A DNA stretch of 64,000 nt from Channallabes apus (Eukaryota > Chordata > Actinopteri > Siluriformes > Clariidae), in the NCBI GenBank assembly GCA_030522415.1, contig CM060104.1, positions 11,428,229 to 11,492,228 on the forward strand, in the 5' to 3' direction. Below, piece by piece: positions 11,088 through 23,495 of this stretch; the stretch's first letter is position 1; each line of letters opens with the position of its first letter. A model generated the notes under the pieces. The model saw only the letters and a program-made list of their open reading frames with translations. It had not been told where the DNA came from and ran no database searches. The position numbers and the translations under genes were made by a program.

Positions 11088-12930
11088 ATATATGCAAAGC
11101 AACAGACAATAGACATCCAGTCCCTACTTTCATACTTTTTTGTGCATTTGTTGACTGAACAAAGACAAATTCATCAAATTGTTCAAGCAGAAACAGATGA
11201 TCATATGTTTCTGTTCTCTCAGAAAAATATAATATTTATTCTGTACTTTTTATTACTAAATATGTGCAGTTACATTACTATTTTGAACTAAATGAGATAA
11301 CTAACAAAAAATACCCCTTGCACTATAATAATCCCTATATATTAAGGCTCAATAGCTATATGTGTAGAGCCGCTTGCATATGTGAATTGTTGGTTTCTAC
11401 AAAATGGAGGTGGCAGGCTACATTGCTGCAGCTTGATGCAGGCACAGGCACTAAATGGCTCCAACAGGATATGCTGCGCAGTTCCAGACCCAAACAGAAA
11501 TTGCTGTGTCCTCAATGTCCTACGCAATCACTCATGCTCTCTTTACACACAGTGGCGTGTCATTTGGTGCCAGCATCATGCTAACTATTGAGAACTTTGT
11601 GGTAAGGTGATGGAGGAGGTGAGGTTTGGTGTGAACATGCTGACCAGCACTTTCCCTCCTGTCAGTACCAATCAGTATCTTCGAAGTTAATGGAGAACAC
11701 AAAACCTATTTAAAAGCTACATTTACCACTTGGCTGATTCCATTACATTGTGTAATTTCCAGGTGTCACATTTCCCCTCCACATGTCTGTCTTAATGCTC
11801 CCCCAAGCAGTCTCTGATTAGTCAGACTCTACTGGCTCCCAAAATTCACTTGCACCATGATGGGGATAGCATGCAACTTGCTCGATCAGTACAGGGGAAA
11901 ACTGTCTTTACTTTCAGTCAATTAAATGTATGATGCTCATCTTTTTTTACATTAGAGACAATCAAATCAGATCTTTTTAACATCAGTTTATATCCCTGTA
12001 CAACAACCAGTATCAATCCCTTAAAGAGTATATTCTTTGTCTTTTATTTATTTTTTACTTGACAACTTTACTTGATGTTTTTTTTTGACAATATTTTTTT
12101 CCATATTACATGTTTTCACAATTGATTTGGCTAATTTAATAAGGCAGTATTGCACTTCTCAAAACCACATTTATAAAAAGTAATTTTTCACAACAGAGTG
12201 TCAAAAGCAAATGCATTTAGAATTCATTCAAATGATTATTGCGTAAATACTGAAATCAAGTGTTCTGGTTGTTTAGTGAAATGAGTTTTATATGTTACTT
12301 TGAGTTAGTTCCAACTGTCCCTAGTTCCTACAGTGCGGCCAACACTACAGTACATACTACTACACTACAGTATAGTTGCTTTGTCATTGTACGAGCCATC
12401 TCAAGCAAAATAATTACTTGAATACTTTAAACAAAACATGCAAAACATATACAAATGTGCTGACTACTCAGTAGAGTTTTTAAGGGCAGTTAACACAGTT
12501 AAAGGTCAACCAATGATACCACAGAGAAACAAATCAATTCAGGTACTTGTCACATAATTTTAAGCATACAGTATAACTCTACTGTGTGTATGTCTCAGCT
12601 AAATGTGGTAAATTTTTTGGTAAAAATTGAGAGACCTGCTAATCCTAATAGAAATGCAAATGCTGTACAATGATAACTACTTGTCAATAAAAGAGAAGAA
12701 AAATTGTTTGTTGGTACAAGAGGAAGACAAATAGAACAATTTTGGACCATGTCAGACTGAAAACCATGGTCATACTATCGAAGAAGTAGGAGGGAAAGTG
12801 TAGCCAAATGTAAGACTATCCACTATTTTATCATCCCACATTTAGGAGGGAAAATGGTCGCCAAAACCCACATTCAATTTCAGTCATGGGAGTATTTTCA
12901 GCAAGAAAACGCATTTGATACCATTATTTC
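11088..12930. other. AT-rich stretch without recognised genes
   Basis: Small overlapping open frames around 11,340-11,590 occur on both strands but show no domain or splice context that I can support. The rest is AT-rich with homopolymer T runs. No mobile element is recognised. Confidence 0.5.
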
Positions 12931-13316
12931 TGTCATGAAGCAGACTCGGAGAGTGCAGGTGCAGTTAAGATATTTATTAACAAGAGTGTCTATGAGCAAG
13001 ACAAAAAAACCAGTAGGGATAATCCAGAATCGAGAGTCGAAAAAACAAGCAAGGGTCAGGCGATGTGCGTTGGGCATAAACGGGATCAGGTTAAACTCGG
13101 AAACAAAAATACAAGCGGGGTCAATATCAGAAAACAGGTATGTAAGAATGGCTAGGTAACGACACTGGAAATCAATCAAAGGGAGCGTATACTTCGCAAT
13201 GACCAGAAGAGTCTCTTTTATAAGTTCAGTCATTAGTTTCAGGTGTTAGTATTCAGGTGAGCAGCAGTGTTGGTGTTGGGAGTTGTAGTTCTTAGTAGCT
13301 CTGACAATTTTAGCCT
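12931..13316 (-). mobile_element. Solo LTR of a Ty3/gypsy-like element
   Basis: The block starts TGTCATGAAG and ends GCTCTGACA on the plus strand, so TG...CA termini with inverted TGTCA/TGACA ends are present. In the minus orientation it has a TATAAAA box and, further on, an AATAAA polyadenylation signal in the right order. Flanking 5-mers ATTTC (12,926-12,930) and ATTTT (13,317-13,321) match at four of five positions, as expected for an old 5-bp duplication. No internal region or second LTR is present, so it is interpreted as a solo LTR left by LTR-LTR recombination. Confidence 0.7.
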
Positions 13317-13321
13317 AAATA

Positions 13322-13909
13322 AAACTTTGTTTCTTTAGTAACTGCTCCTATTTCCTTCCAAATCACCTCTGAACTGTCAGTGTTATTCTGTTTACAGCTA
13401 ACGCAAGCTACAAAGGTAACAAGCTTCTAACATACAGTAAGACTGATTCCCATATCCCTTTCTAACTCTTGATCAATAGTATTACTTGGTGTGTGGAACA
13501 ATGGATTATACACACTTGTGCAATAGCATTTAACAGTGTTTTATATTCAGCCTCGGGATTCTAGAAATTAACTAATATTCTATAACTGCAAATATAAAGA
13601 GAAACCTTATGTAAGGAAAATGTAATATGTGTTGCTGGAGTAAAATAACTAGTTAAATAAACAAATAAATCATAATATGTTAAATGGCTGCACTCTTGTG
13701 GTTATGGCCCCATTACAACCATGCTAATATTCAGTACAGCAAGATGACCTCAAGTGTGATATTGCCTAATCAACACAATTAAACACTGCTAGCATGCTGA
13801 ACTAATAACCTGACACCCTTAAATGATGCCAACTTGTATGAGAACATGAGTACTAAAGAAATTATAATTACAAGAGCATGACCTTTGGAAGGAATTACAT
13901 GTAACATTC
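13322..13909. other. AT-rich stretch without recognised features
   Basis: No gene or repeat is recognised. Confidence 0.5.
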
Positions 13910-13917
13910 ACATAAAC

Positions 13918-14091
13918 CCGGTGGTTCTCAACCCTGGTCCAGGAGGACCACCTGTCCAGCTAAATTTAGTGTTGTCCCTGTTTTATCACGTTCATTTCGA
14001 TTTATTTGAGGTTAATTAGCTTATTAATTAAATGTATGTTAGGAGCTGAGGAAACACTAAAACATATAGGGCAGGGGGGTGAGAACCACTA
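13918..14091. mobile_element. hAT-like MITE
   Basis: This 174-bp non-coding unit has imperfect terminal inverted repeats built on GTGGTTCTCA (left 13,921-13,930; right about 14,080-14,089 in reverse complement). They are flanked by ACATAAAC (13,910-13,917) and ACGTAAAC (14,092-14,099), a 7/8 match to the 8-bp duplication typical of hAT elements. Exact ends are uncertain by one or two bases. Confidence 0.6.
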
Positions 14092-14099
14092 ACGTAAAC

Positions 14100-14970
14100 T
14101 GATATTTCCAGTGAGTGCCAAGATTAGGATGCATGTCAACAGTTTTTTTTTGCTAATGGAAATTATTAATTTAGACTGGTGAAAATATTTCAATATTCAT
14201 ACTTAAGAAAAATATGCTGGTATAAAGATTTCATGGGTTTATTTTGTTTATTCATAGCCATGGTTATTTGTTATTTGCTTCTGTTATTTTTGTTGTAAGA
14301 AAATATAAAAATATGCATATATAATGTATCTTATATATGCTGTTACGATCTGTACCATTTTAAAATTTCTGCTGTAATCATAAGGATTCTTTATTATTTT
14401 ACATTTGTATAGATGATTTATAATTCCACAATCTGGTATCATTCACAAATTAATCCTTTTTGCGTACGATTTAAAGTTTTTTTCTTCTGTTGTTTCATGA
14501 AGCATTTCCTTGTCACTTTACTGTAAGCCAGGCAAACACTGTGCGATTTTTATTGATTTGGTGTGCCCTGTTAACTCTATATGTTTTGATCAAGCTTGCA
14601 GGACATCCTAAATTTGTGACCTCTTAGCTCACAATGTTTTTTTAAGTAACAGCAAAAGTAAACAGTTTGTTTGTTATTTTCTGGAGAGAACACAATCCAG
14701 GACTTATGTACTTAAGAAAATAAAAACAACATATTACTGTAACATATTACTTTTTGTTAATAATTTGCTATGCAGTAGAGTAATGTACTGTAGCAATACA
14801 GTAGTAACACTATTTTCTTCTTAGGAACTGGTAACACAGAGTCAACCCAAATTTCCGACATGCCAGAAATCCATCTGATCATCATTCAATGGTAAGATAT
14901 CCCTTTACTTGTCCCACAGCGGGGAAATTTCTTAAATTTCCTTTGATTAATCAGTCCCAAGGATCCTGCT
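14100..14970. other. AT-rich stretch without recognised features
   Basis: No domain or well-preserved repeat is recognised. A short segment near 14,891-14,930 resembles a degenerate fish LINE tail (TTTACTTGTCCCACAGCGG). Confidence 0.45.
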
Positions 14971-14971
14971 T

Positions 14972-15125
14972 GGTGGCACGGTGGCTTAGGGGTTAGCACT
15001 GTCACCTATCACTTCCAGTTTGCATTGAGGGTCTGTGTGCATTGATTTTGCTTGTCCTCTCTGCCATTGGCCTCCAATGTTCCCTAGTTGGACAACAGAG
15101 GTTCCTAGATGGATGGATGGATGGG
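14972..15125 (+). mobile_element. Old, degenerate tRNA-headed SINE
   Basis: The head GGTGGCACGGTGGCTTAG and a shortened core (GGGTCTGTGTGCATTGA) are visible, followed directly by a (GGAT)n tail at 15,107-15,124. Most of the central domain and the tail are deleted. Confidence 0.6.
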
Positions 15126-16239
15126 GGATCATGCTTACACTGCACCTCAAATAACAACTGATAACATTGGACCGAATCCATACAATCTCTGCCCAACCTT
15201 AGTGATCTAGGGATACATCTAGACTTGTAGTGCTGTTGTGAGAAATTGTTTGTTGTCCAAAAGCTCTTTCCAAATAAATGAATTTGGGGGTGTAACATTC
15301 AAAATCATCTCATTTCAAATGACAGCAATGTGCATTACAACATCCTATTAAAGCTTGGACCAGAAGCTAATGATTCATAACGGTATGTAATTAATTTAAG
15401 TTTACACTCAAGTGTATGTCAACACATTTCAACACAGATAGAAGAACTATTATGATGATGATGATGATGATATGATAATGCATTTGATGCTTATGGACAG
15501 AGATAGAGAGAGAGAAACCTTTTTGACTTTTAAGTGTCTTTTATTTTGAAACATTCATGGCATGTCTATCTTACTGACACATAAAGAGTTAAATAAATAA
15601 TGAATAAAATAAATAAATAAATATTTAGATAAATAAGTGAAATTAAATTAATTAAAAGAAAAGCAATTTTACCTTTCACATGAGTAAATAGAATTAAATA
15701 AAACAATAAAAAATCTAGACATAATGGACAAAAGGTAGATGGATGCACAATCACATAATAAATAAAATCCTATAATAGTTTGATTTTACTGTGTCAAAGT
15801 CAAAAAAAGAGCCCCAGTAACTTACATAGAGTATATACAAGCAGAGAGTAGAGTGAAGTAATATAAAATCATATATAACATAAACACACCCACAAAAAAG
15901 TAATAGTTAAATAAATAAATAAAGAAAGAAAGAATAGATGTCTTGACAACTCTATATGTGCGTACACCTATATAACTTTTCATTTAGAAGTGTACTGTTA
16001 AAAGGTTATAATTAACAGATAATTTTCCAGACCATAAAATCCTGCAGTTTATCTGTCATTTGTGCAAAGACAAATTCAGTTTTCAGTCTTTTTTTCTTGT
16101 AAGCCATGTAGCCAGTTTTGCTTGGCCTATTAGGAAATTATTTATGCAAATATTTTCTTTTGTTTACGGCTGAGTATTTCGGGCCAAGAATGTACAAGCT
16201 TTCAGTTAAGATTTAATCAAACCTTGCTATCAATTCTCT
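15126..16239. other. AT-rich intergenic DNA with simple repeats
   Basis: Short tracts such as (GAT)n near 15,452-15,470 and AAATA-type runs near 15,590-15,640 and 15,905-15,935 are present. No coding or mobile unit is recognised. Confidence 0.5.
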
Positions 16240-17657
16240 TAAAGTGCTAAACAATAGCCCTAGGTCAAAAGTTTTCTCCCTCCCACAGAAGGGGCATGTT
16301 ATAGCTACATTGGAGTTGATATGTGCTAGGTGTCTGTTTGTGGCCACACTGTGCGCTTCTCCACAGGGGGTTTGTACAGGGACCTCCAGCTGCCTTGTGG
16401 GGAAGAGCCCGGTGCCAGCAGATCCGACCTCGACTCCTTCACCCTGTCCAGAGAGTTCTGATGGGTGACCTTCACACTAACTGTGTATAGGGCTTTCTTC
16501 GTGGCATTTTTAAAGTTTGTCAGTTGAGGTACCCTGATGGATTCATCTGGTTGCTTCTGGTTGTTCTGCTGCTGCAAGAAGGGAGAGGGGGGAATGATTG
16601 CCAGGCCCCTCCAGAACCCCGTTATAATTCCTCTTTAAACACTGGAGGCAGCGCTAGACTGACCTCTCTCAACATTCCCTGCAGCAGTTGATGGGACTGA
16701 ATTTTCGTTTCCTCCCCAAGTGTTGTGGTAGGTTTCCATGTTTCGCCAGTCCTTCAGTCCCCACGTTTTGTAAGTCCAGCTTTTTGAAGACGTTGATGTA
16801 AATTCCTTTTTGCTGGAATCTAAGTGGATTACTAAATAGGGGCTCTTGATTTACACAGTAGCACGGCTGATTTCCTGTTCTGCTGATTCTCAAAAGAGAT
16901 GACCATGCTTTTAAAACTGTCTGATAAAACCTTTTTGTCTTTGATGTGTTGATCTCATTTACGTCCATTATGAATAAATGTCTGTCATATTTGAAATCCT
17001 CTACCCTTTGGAGGCCATGTTGACTCTATGTCGTAGAGCAATCTTTGTGCTTTCTGAAGAAAGAAGGTTTTTATTTGGTTTGGTCGGTCCTGGCCTCTCT
17101 CCTGTATCGGCAGGTAGAGGACTGGTGCCTGTGTACAGTGTTGCCCGTTTCAGAAAAAGTCCAAAATCCTTCTCTGAATCTTTCTGACTGTTGTTTCTGG
17201 TGATTCTGGTGCTTGTGCCACAGCATCAAGGCAACCAAATTGTTGGCGACCAGTACCCTCCAAGTGAACTTTGCACTTACCTTCTCCAACAATCCCTCCC
17301 TGTTTTTTTTTTTTTAAGCAGGTATTTTCTTTCCCTAGGTAGATTCCCAGGTATTTAATACCTGTTCTTTCCAATTGCAAATTCTCTGGAAGTTTGGGAA
17401 TTTGTTCTCCAATTTTCAGACTATTGGAGAGGACTTGAATCTCCTCTTTTTTGGTAATAAAAACCAGTATATCATCTGCTTAAGCGATGCAACTACTTTA
17501 TCTGGTATTCCACATTCTGATAGTCCATTCATGTTTTTCCTTAATTGATATAAAAGAGTTATAGTTGCCCTGACAATGGGCACCCTTGCCCGATCCCTCG
17601 CTGCATTTTAAAAGGACAGCTAAGTCCTTCTCCAACTTTAAGCATGGTACAAGCATT

Positions 17658-19440
17658 TCAGTATAAAAGCTTAATCCATGCTATGAACCTTGCTCCCATC
17701 CCAAATGCATCTAATGTATGAAAAAATATACAGTAGGTGAGGTCCACTCTATCAAAGGCTTTTTCTTGGTCCATAGATAAAAACCCCAGGTCATAAGAAT
17801 TGATATTACACAGATCTTTCTTGTCACGTATTCTAAAACATTGTCCATTATTCTCTATCCAGGCAAGCAATACTGTAAGTCTGACTTCTGTGTATTAGTG
17901 CGCCTATACTGTATGTATTTCTTCTGTTTGACAATCATTTTGAGAGTATCTTGTCTGTACATTAAAAAGCTGCAAGTCTCCAGTTTTTTAAAACACCTCT
18001 TTTTTTTGGAAGCAGGGATAAAACAGTAGTTGTGTACTGTACTGTAAGTCTGGTCCCAATGTTTCCCAGAATTGTTTGTAAAATTCAGCTAGGAGTCCAT
18101 CAATGTTAGATAGCTGCTGCACTCCTGAGGTTCGATGTCCATGATGCCTAATGCTTCCATTTGTCCTTCCATTAGCTTTGGTATCTCTTTTGTTGGTTCC
18201 TCTCTGCATTGTGGACCAGTGGCCTCCTCATGGTATAGTTCTTTGTATAAATCAGCTGCAATTTTTCTCATTTCCTCAGGTAATGTGGTTATGCTTCCAT
18301 GAAGACGTTTTAAGCACATCATGTGATTGTGTCGTCGCATTTTCCGTTCCAAGTTGAAGAAGTAAGAGGTTGGGGCGTCAATGACTTTGATGTTGGAAAT
18401 TTGTGATCTGATGAGGGCTCCCTTGGCATGTTCATGTAGATAAGAGCTTAGTGCCTTCATTTTTGTTTCATTTTCATTTTTAGTATTTCAATATTTCATT
18501 ATCTCAGTTTTTTTTATCTCTCTCTCTTATTCTTCACCTGCAACTTTTGTTATTGCATTTGTATGCATTGTGTATTGCCGGCAAAACATTTTAATTGTGC
18601 TTTTTCCACCTCCCACCGTGTGAATAAGGATTTGAATTCCCTTTTCATTTGTCTCAATTCTTCCCAAAAGATTGAGAATTTAAAACAAATTTTGATCTTG
18701 AAGCAGTTTTAGGTTAAAACACCAGTAAGTTCAAGGTTTTGTATTGTCAGACAATATAAAATCTATTGTGACCATGTGGTGATCTGAAAAACCACTGGGA
18801 TAAATAAAACTCTTTAAGCTTTTGTTTCTGTCAGTTTTTGTGAAGTAAAATCTATCTAGTCTTGCAGCACATATTCTGTGGTTTTATCCATGTGTATTGT
18901 TTTACTTCCTGGTTCTTTTTTCTCCATGGATCTATAAATCCACATGTTTTGATAATATCATCTAAAACTACAGAAGATTGAATGTGTTTTCTTATCTACT
19001 GTGAGGCCTATGGTGCAGTTCCAGTCTCTACCCATATCTACAATGTGGTTGCTGCTACTGTATGTTGTGTGACTATATCTCCTATTTTATAAAATGTTTT
19101 GTCTCGCTTACTTCCCGTGTTTCAGGTATAAACATTTATGAATAAATAATTAAACCCTCCGATTTCAGCATGTACCAATAGAACATGGTCCTGCTCTACC
19201 TCAATATTTTTAGTGATGGTTGCTTTTAATCTTTTTCAAAGTAAAATTATTGCACCAGCGCTGAGATTTGACCCATGACTAAAAAAAAGTTGGTCTTCCC
19301 ACCTCATCCTCCATTCTGTGTTACTTGTAGAAAGGTAACATCTGTTTGGTGATTTGTGTGACTACAGCCTGTTTCTTTCTATCCATGCCCCCATTAATGT
19401 TTAAATTGCCGACTCTTAACTTATCCATGTAAAAGAGAGG
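17658..19440 (-). pseudogene. Tx1-like LINE ORF2 (endonuclease and reverse transcriptase), pseudogene
   Basis: The endonuclease start is visible in the frame around 19,430-19,321 (LRVGNLNINGG, the usual N-terminal Asn motif). Its C-terminal part, with CAARLDRFYF and FSDHHMV (the SDHH catalytic region), lies at about 18,960-18,740. At 18,460-18,090 is the pre-RT region with the DAPTSYFFNLERK motif. At 17,870-17,658 an RT palm block reads LGFLSMDQEKAFDRVD, with the first catalytic Asp, then AFGMGARFIAWIKLLY. The second palm motif is not found. In intact relatives this protein nicks DNA and reverse-transcribes the element; here it is broken in many places. Confidence 0.75.
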
Positions 19441-19499
19441 TAAGAGGAAAGAAGAGCAGATGAGGACAGCTGTAGTCAGAAAAAAGACACCCATGTGAT

Positions 19500-20000
19500 A
19501 TGACTGAGTCATTTTTTAATTCTGAATTATGCTTCTTTTTTTCTAAGAGTCTTTCTTTTTCTCTTTTTGTAGCCTTGTTGCCATTTTTCTCAGGATGAAC
19601 CTTTTTGCTTAGTGGTGCCAAAGTGGCAGCTTGTTTTTTTTTTTTTTTTGCTATAGAAACAAAAGATTTGTCTGTATCTGAGAAGTAGTCAGACACATTT
19701 ACAGATTCTCCATCCATTGCATCCAGAAAGTTATTGATTTCTTCTAGCGGTCATGGTGTTCTTCTTCTTCTTTGCAGCCACAACAGCATTGTTTTCTGTC
19801 TCCTCTTCCTCAGACTCACTGTCTTCATTGTCCTGTGTATCTTCCTCATCTTCGATGTCCATATCTCTGGACTCCAAATCATGCTTCTTCCGTAGCACTT
19901 CTAAATTTCATTTCAATCATTTTATCAGCATTCTCCACAGTTCCACCTATGTTTTCTTTAGTTTTGCTGGCTTCGCTATGCTGGCTTCTTTAGCACCAGA
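19500..20000 (-). pseudogene. Tx1-like LINE ORF1 C-terminal region, pseudogene
   Basis: Minus-strand frames give an acidic stretch (DMDIEDEEDTQDNEDSESEE) followed by AAKKKKN and then a Lys-rich segment (MDGESVNVSDYFSDTDKSF and KKKKKQAATLAPLSKK). This composition and its position just upstream of the endonuclease fit the RNA-binding ORF1 of Tx1-like LINEs. No zinc knuckle can be seen. The assignment rests mainly on position. Confidence 0.5.
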
Positions 20001-20050
20001 ATCTACTGTACTAAACCATGACCTCGGGACTCGTTTCACAGTGCACCCGC

Positions 20051-20258
20051 AATAGAGGGGGTTTGTTTACTATTACATAATTAATTTTTTTTATTATTTT
20101 TATTTTATTGTTTTTTTTTTATACTTTTTTTGTATTATTTACGCATCGAGTCTAATGTGTCCCACTGAAAGAAAGAAAAATAAAAAAATATTAGGTAAAA
20201 AGTATGAACAGTGGCTTTCACACTCCACACACTGCTCTCACACATCAACTCCCAGCAT
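20051..20258. other. T-rich and A-rich tract
   Basis: Low-complexity sequence at the upstream edge of the LINE remnant. No gene is seen. Confidence 0.5.
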
Positions 20259-20260
20259 GC

Positions 20261-20296
<36 letters not shown>
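20259..20296. repeat. (GA)n microsatellite
   Basis: About 16 GA units at 20,263-20,294. Confidence 0.93.
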
Positions 20297-20298
<2 letters not shown>

Positions 20299-21084
20299 AG
20301 AAAACACATATCTGAGGACAGATCAAACCTGACTATATCAATGGTCTAGTACTTATTGTCTATTCAGTTTCCTGTAGTTTATCTCTGTGTTATCTTGTGT
20401 CTTTTGACCGAGAAGTAGTTAAGATTTAATCAGGGAACGCTCATGACTTGTGGTTTTGGAATCAATATTCCTAGAGGATACAATCAAGCAGGTCATTTTG
20501 ATTTGTGACCAAGAGTACGCTTGCCGTACTAGGTACAGAAAGGTAAGACTAGGTAAGAAAGAGTGAAAAAGCAGCACATTTGTACTATAAACTAAATCCT
20601 TTTAGCAAATGAAGCAATATGCCTTCTAAGAAACCAAAAAAAAAAAGAAATAGTCATGGACTAACAAAATTATTTGTCTAGGAAATTTGTAACTGTTACA
20701 AGAGTTAGAGCAACACAAAAACTCATGATTGGCATTTTCTACTGTATGTAAATACTAATTCAGTTATATAATTATTTTTTCGATATTTAAAAATGAACGG
20801 AGCACGCAAATGCCAATGTGGACTATTTGGCTACAGTGTTAACTCGTGCAAACACTAAAATTCCTTTTACATAGTGTATGTCATTTGTCATGTGACTCTG
20901 TGGTTCTCCTGCTCAAATGTATTTTGCATAATACATACTGTTTAGCTTTGTTATAGAACTTACATGTTTTCATCTATTGTTCACTCCTCTTTACACCTGA
21001 TCACATCTTATCAGACAGGTCATGATTTCGGTAAAGAATTACTATCATTGTGATTTGTGCATAAAATGGGGCCACAACTTGTAA
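20297..21084. other. No recognised feature
   Basis: AT-rich DNA with no supported gene or repeat family. Confidence 0.5.
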
Positions 21085-21660
21085 GTACAGTCACCATCAA
21101 CTTCATTAGTTCACCTTAACCTGCCCACCTGCAAATTCATGCACTTATATCTAATGAGCCAATTATGTAGCAGGAATGCAAAAAAAAAAAAAAAATGCAG
21201 ATACATTTCAAACGCTCCAGATAATTTTTGCATCAAACATTAGAACAAAAAAAGTGATTTTTGTGACTTTGATCATGGCATGTTTGTTGGTGACAGATGG
21301 GTTGATTTGGGTATTTAAGAAACTGTTGATCTCTTAGGAGTTTCACACATGCACACATACGCGCACAGACACACCTGTTCCTAGAGTTTTGACAGAATAG
21401 TGCACATTTTTTTAAACACATCCTGTCATCAGAGGGCCTGCAGGCTGAAACACCTTGTTGAAGAGTGAGATAAAAGTAGAATATCCAGATTGATCTGATT
21501 TAATAGTAACTGAACTAATTACTTTTTACAACCACAATCAGCAGAAAAGCATCTCAGAATGCCTCATACTCACCTCACAGGACAGCAAAAGACCACCTTG
21601 AGGTTCACTCCAGAGAGCAAAATTTTGAGGTTATCATGGGAACTCTCCCAAATTTGACAT
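21085..21660 (+). mobile_element. Tc1-like transposon fragment (family 4), 5' half
   Basis: The stretch matches the start of another common fish Tc1 family: a leader with ACCTGCAAATTCATGCACTT and ATGAGCCAATTATGTAGCA, then the N-terminal transposase region in decayed form (about 21,245-21,460). The AGCAGAAAAGCATCTCAGA region is at 21,540-21,560. Frames are broken throughout and the catalytic half is missing. A CA-rich insertion lies near 21,345-21,375. Confidence 0.7.
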
Positions 21661-21792
21661 GACATTTGAAAAGGCTGTTTTTTTTTTTTTTAAACCTTAA
21701 CTGAATAGTTTATTTGTAATTGTCACAAAATCACCTTAACAGCTAACTCTGATTCAGCCTGATACACTTTACCTGTTTTATCTTGTCACAGC

Positions 21793-22590
21793 TCAATCTG
21801 TTGTCGTTCCTCACTTACTCCTCACTAGGCTCACTTGATAGACAGCCTTCTCTTCTGCAGATCCCTGAACGGGCAGGGCTGCTGGAAACAGGCATGGCTT
21901 TGAGGCAATTAGCGCAAATGGATTGTGGGCTTCTCCCTGCATTATAAAAGCAGGGCAGGGAGTGTTGCTTGGTGTCTGTCTGATCTGGCGCTGAAGATCT
22001 ATGGAGTAGAGTCGCGCAGCGGATGCTATAAATGCGGAAGAATGGCATGCGAGTGGAGTGATGTAACGCATTCAAGGGGGTTTTCAAAGAAAGCAGTCGT
22101 TTGATCGCCGCATGAAGGACAGCCGCGTGAACACTGCACAAGCTCCCACAGCATTCACACTCCCACGTAAAAAGCCACCCTTTGAGATCATCTCATAATG
22201 CAGAAGAGGAAAAAAGACCCAGCTGTCGGACATCAGAAGGGACTACTGTCTGAGGCTGCGCCCAGTGGAGATGGGATGGGCTGGTTGGTTAGGTCAGCAG
22301 TAAAAAGAGTGCTCAAGGAGATGCAGGAGACGCTACCTCCAGGGGCATACTCTACCATTTTGCCCGCTGCCATCGCTCACCAGCCTGTGCCAGCATGCCA
22401 GCTGGGCACTGCCACCAGACCTGCACATGCAAACGACCTCCTTCACTACTTTCCTTCCCTTCCCTTTCTTTCTATTATCCCTTCTTAAACCCTTTTCCTA
22501 ACCATTTTTCTAAATAGAATTCCCCTATTTCCTTAAGACTTTGTCTTGTATATGTGTTTATGGTGCTGCCCATGCATCAAACCTATTACA
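21793..22590 (+). repeat. LTR-like direct repeat, copy 1
   Basis: From about CTGTTGTC at 21,798 this ~790-bp block is repeated, with moderate divergence, at 22,745-23,495. Shared landmarks in the same order are a TATAAAAG box (21,943-21,950), GCTGAAGATCTA, a GGACAGCCGCGTGAACACTG-like segment, CATCAGAAGGGAC and a pyrimidine-rich 3' part ending near TTTATGGTGCTGCC. A TATA box in the first third followed by a long transcribed-looking region is LTR-like. I do not recognise the family. Short open frames inside show no domain. Confidence 0.5.
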
Positions 22591-22744
22591 CTGGTGGGGG
22601 AACTTTGCACGAACCCTGGGATGAGAACCTAACGAGGCTGAGTTTAGGAGACAGGCAGTGTCAATGCCGACAGTGTCATTGGCTCGGAGATAAGGGAGGA
22701 GCAGTGGCACATTGTATGACAGTGATGGGCATGCACATACTGTA
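22591..22744 (+). other. Short spacer between the two LTR-like repeats
   Basis: About 150 bases separate the repeats. It starts near CTGGTGGGGGAACT, which looks vaguely like a tRNA-type primer binding site, and contains a purine run AAGGGAGGAG at about 22,694-22,703. If the repeats are LTRs, this would be the remnant of an internal region. Confidence 0.35.
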
Positions 22745-23495
22745 AATCTGTTGTCACTACTTGCTCACTCCGTAGGCTTACTAGATAGACGGCCTCCCCT
22801 TCTGCAGGTGCGTGAAGGGACAGGCTGGGAACAGGCATGGCTGCGAAGCGATCAGTGCAAATGGATTACGGGCTTCTCCTCGTGTTATAAAAGCCGCGCG
22901 GGAATTGTAGATCGGGGTCTGTCTGGTCTGGTGCTGAAGATCTACGGAGCAGAGATATGCGGCGGATGCTAAAGGCAAAAATGGCAATCGGGCGTAGAAG
23001 TGCCAGTCGCTCCAGAAACTTCAAAAGCGAGTAAAGGAAAGCATTTCTTTAATCACTGCATGGAGGACAACCACGTGAACACTGCATAGGGACTCGCATT
23101 CTCGTGTAGAGCCAGCCTTCAGGATCCTCCTGTGGATGAGGGAAAAAAGGCCACTACGCATCCACATTAAGGTGCCCATTTCCGGCACGGGGAAAGCCGC
23201 CTAGCCATCAGATGTCAGAAGGGACTTCGACCTGAGGCTGCCCAAATGGAGTTCTGGGCTGGAAGGGGCTGGTTGGCCCAAGAAAAAGAGTGCTCATGGA
23301 GACGCAGGTGCCACTGCCTACGTGGGCCCATTCTGCCACTCTCTCCGCAATTGCTTGTCAGCCTGTGCCTGCATGGCAGCAGGGTTCTGCCACCAGACCT
23401 GCACATGCACACATTCACATACTTTCCTTCCCTTTCTTTCCACCCTTAAGACCTTGCCTTGTGTCTGTGTTTGTGGTGCCGCCTGTTAAAATCTG
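22745..23495 (+). repeat. LTR-like direct repeat, copy 2
   Basis: Second copy of the block at 21,793-22,590, with TATAAAA at 22,886-22,892 and the same order of landmarks. It ends near GTTTGTGGTGCCGCC (about 23,470-23,485), after which the two copies diverge. The two copies differ by many substitutions and small indels, so the duplication is not recent. Confidence 0.5.

Larger units (their letters stand above)
16240..20050 (-). mobile_element. Tx1/L1-like LINE remnant
   Basis: This minus-strand non-LTR element is decayed but ordered. From high to low coordinates there is an acidic-lysine ORF1-like tail (about 20,000-19,500), the endonuclease (about 19,440-18,720), the RT approach region (18,460-18,090), an RT palm block (17,870-17,658) and poorly preserved C-terminal sequence down to about 16,240. 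Many frameshifts and a poly-T/poly-A tract break it. The order of parts and the sequence motifs fit the Tx1 branch of L1-type LINEs. Exact ends and any TSD were not found. Confidence 0.75.

Noticed and set aside
22198..22488. 96-codon frame in the LTR-like repeat
   Set aside because: The equivalent part of the second repeat does not keep the same frame and no domain is seen.
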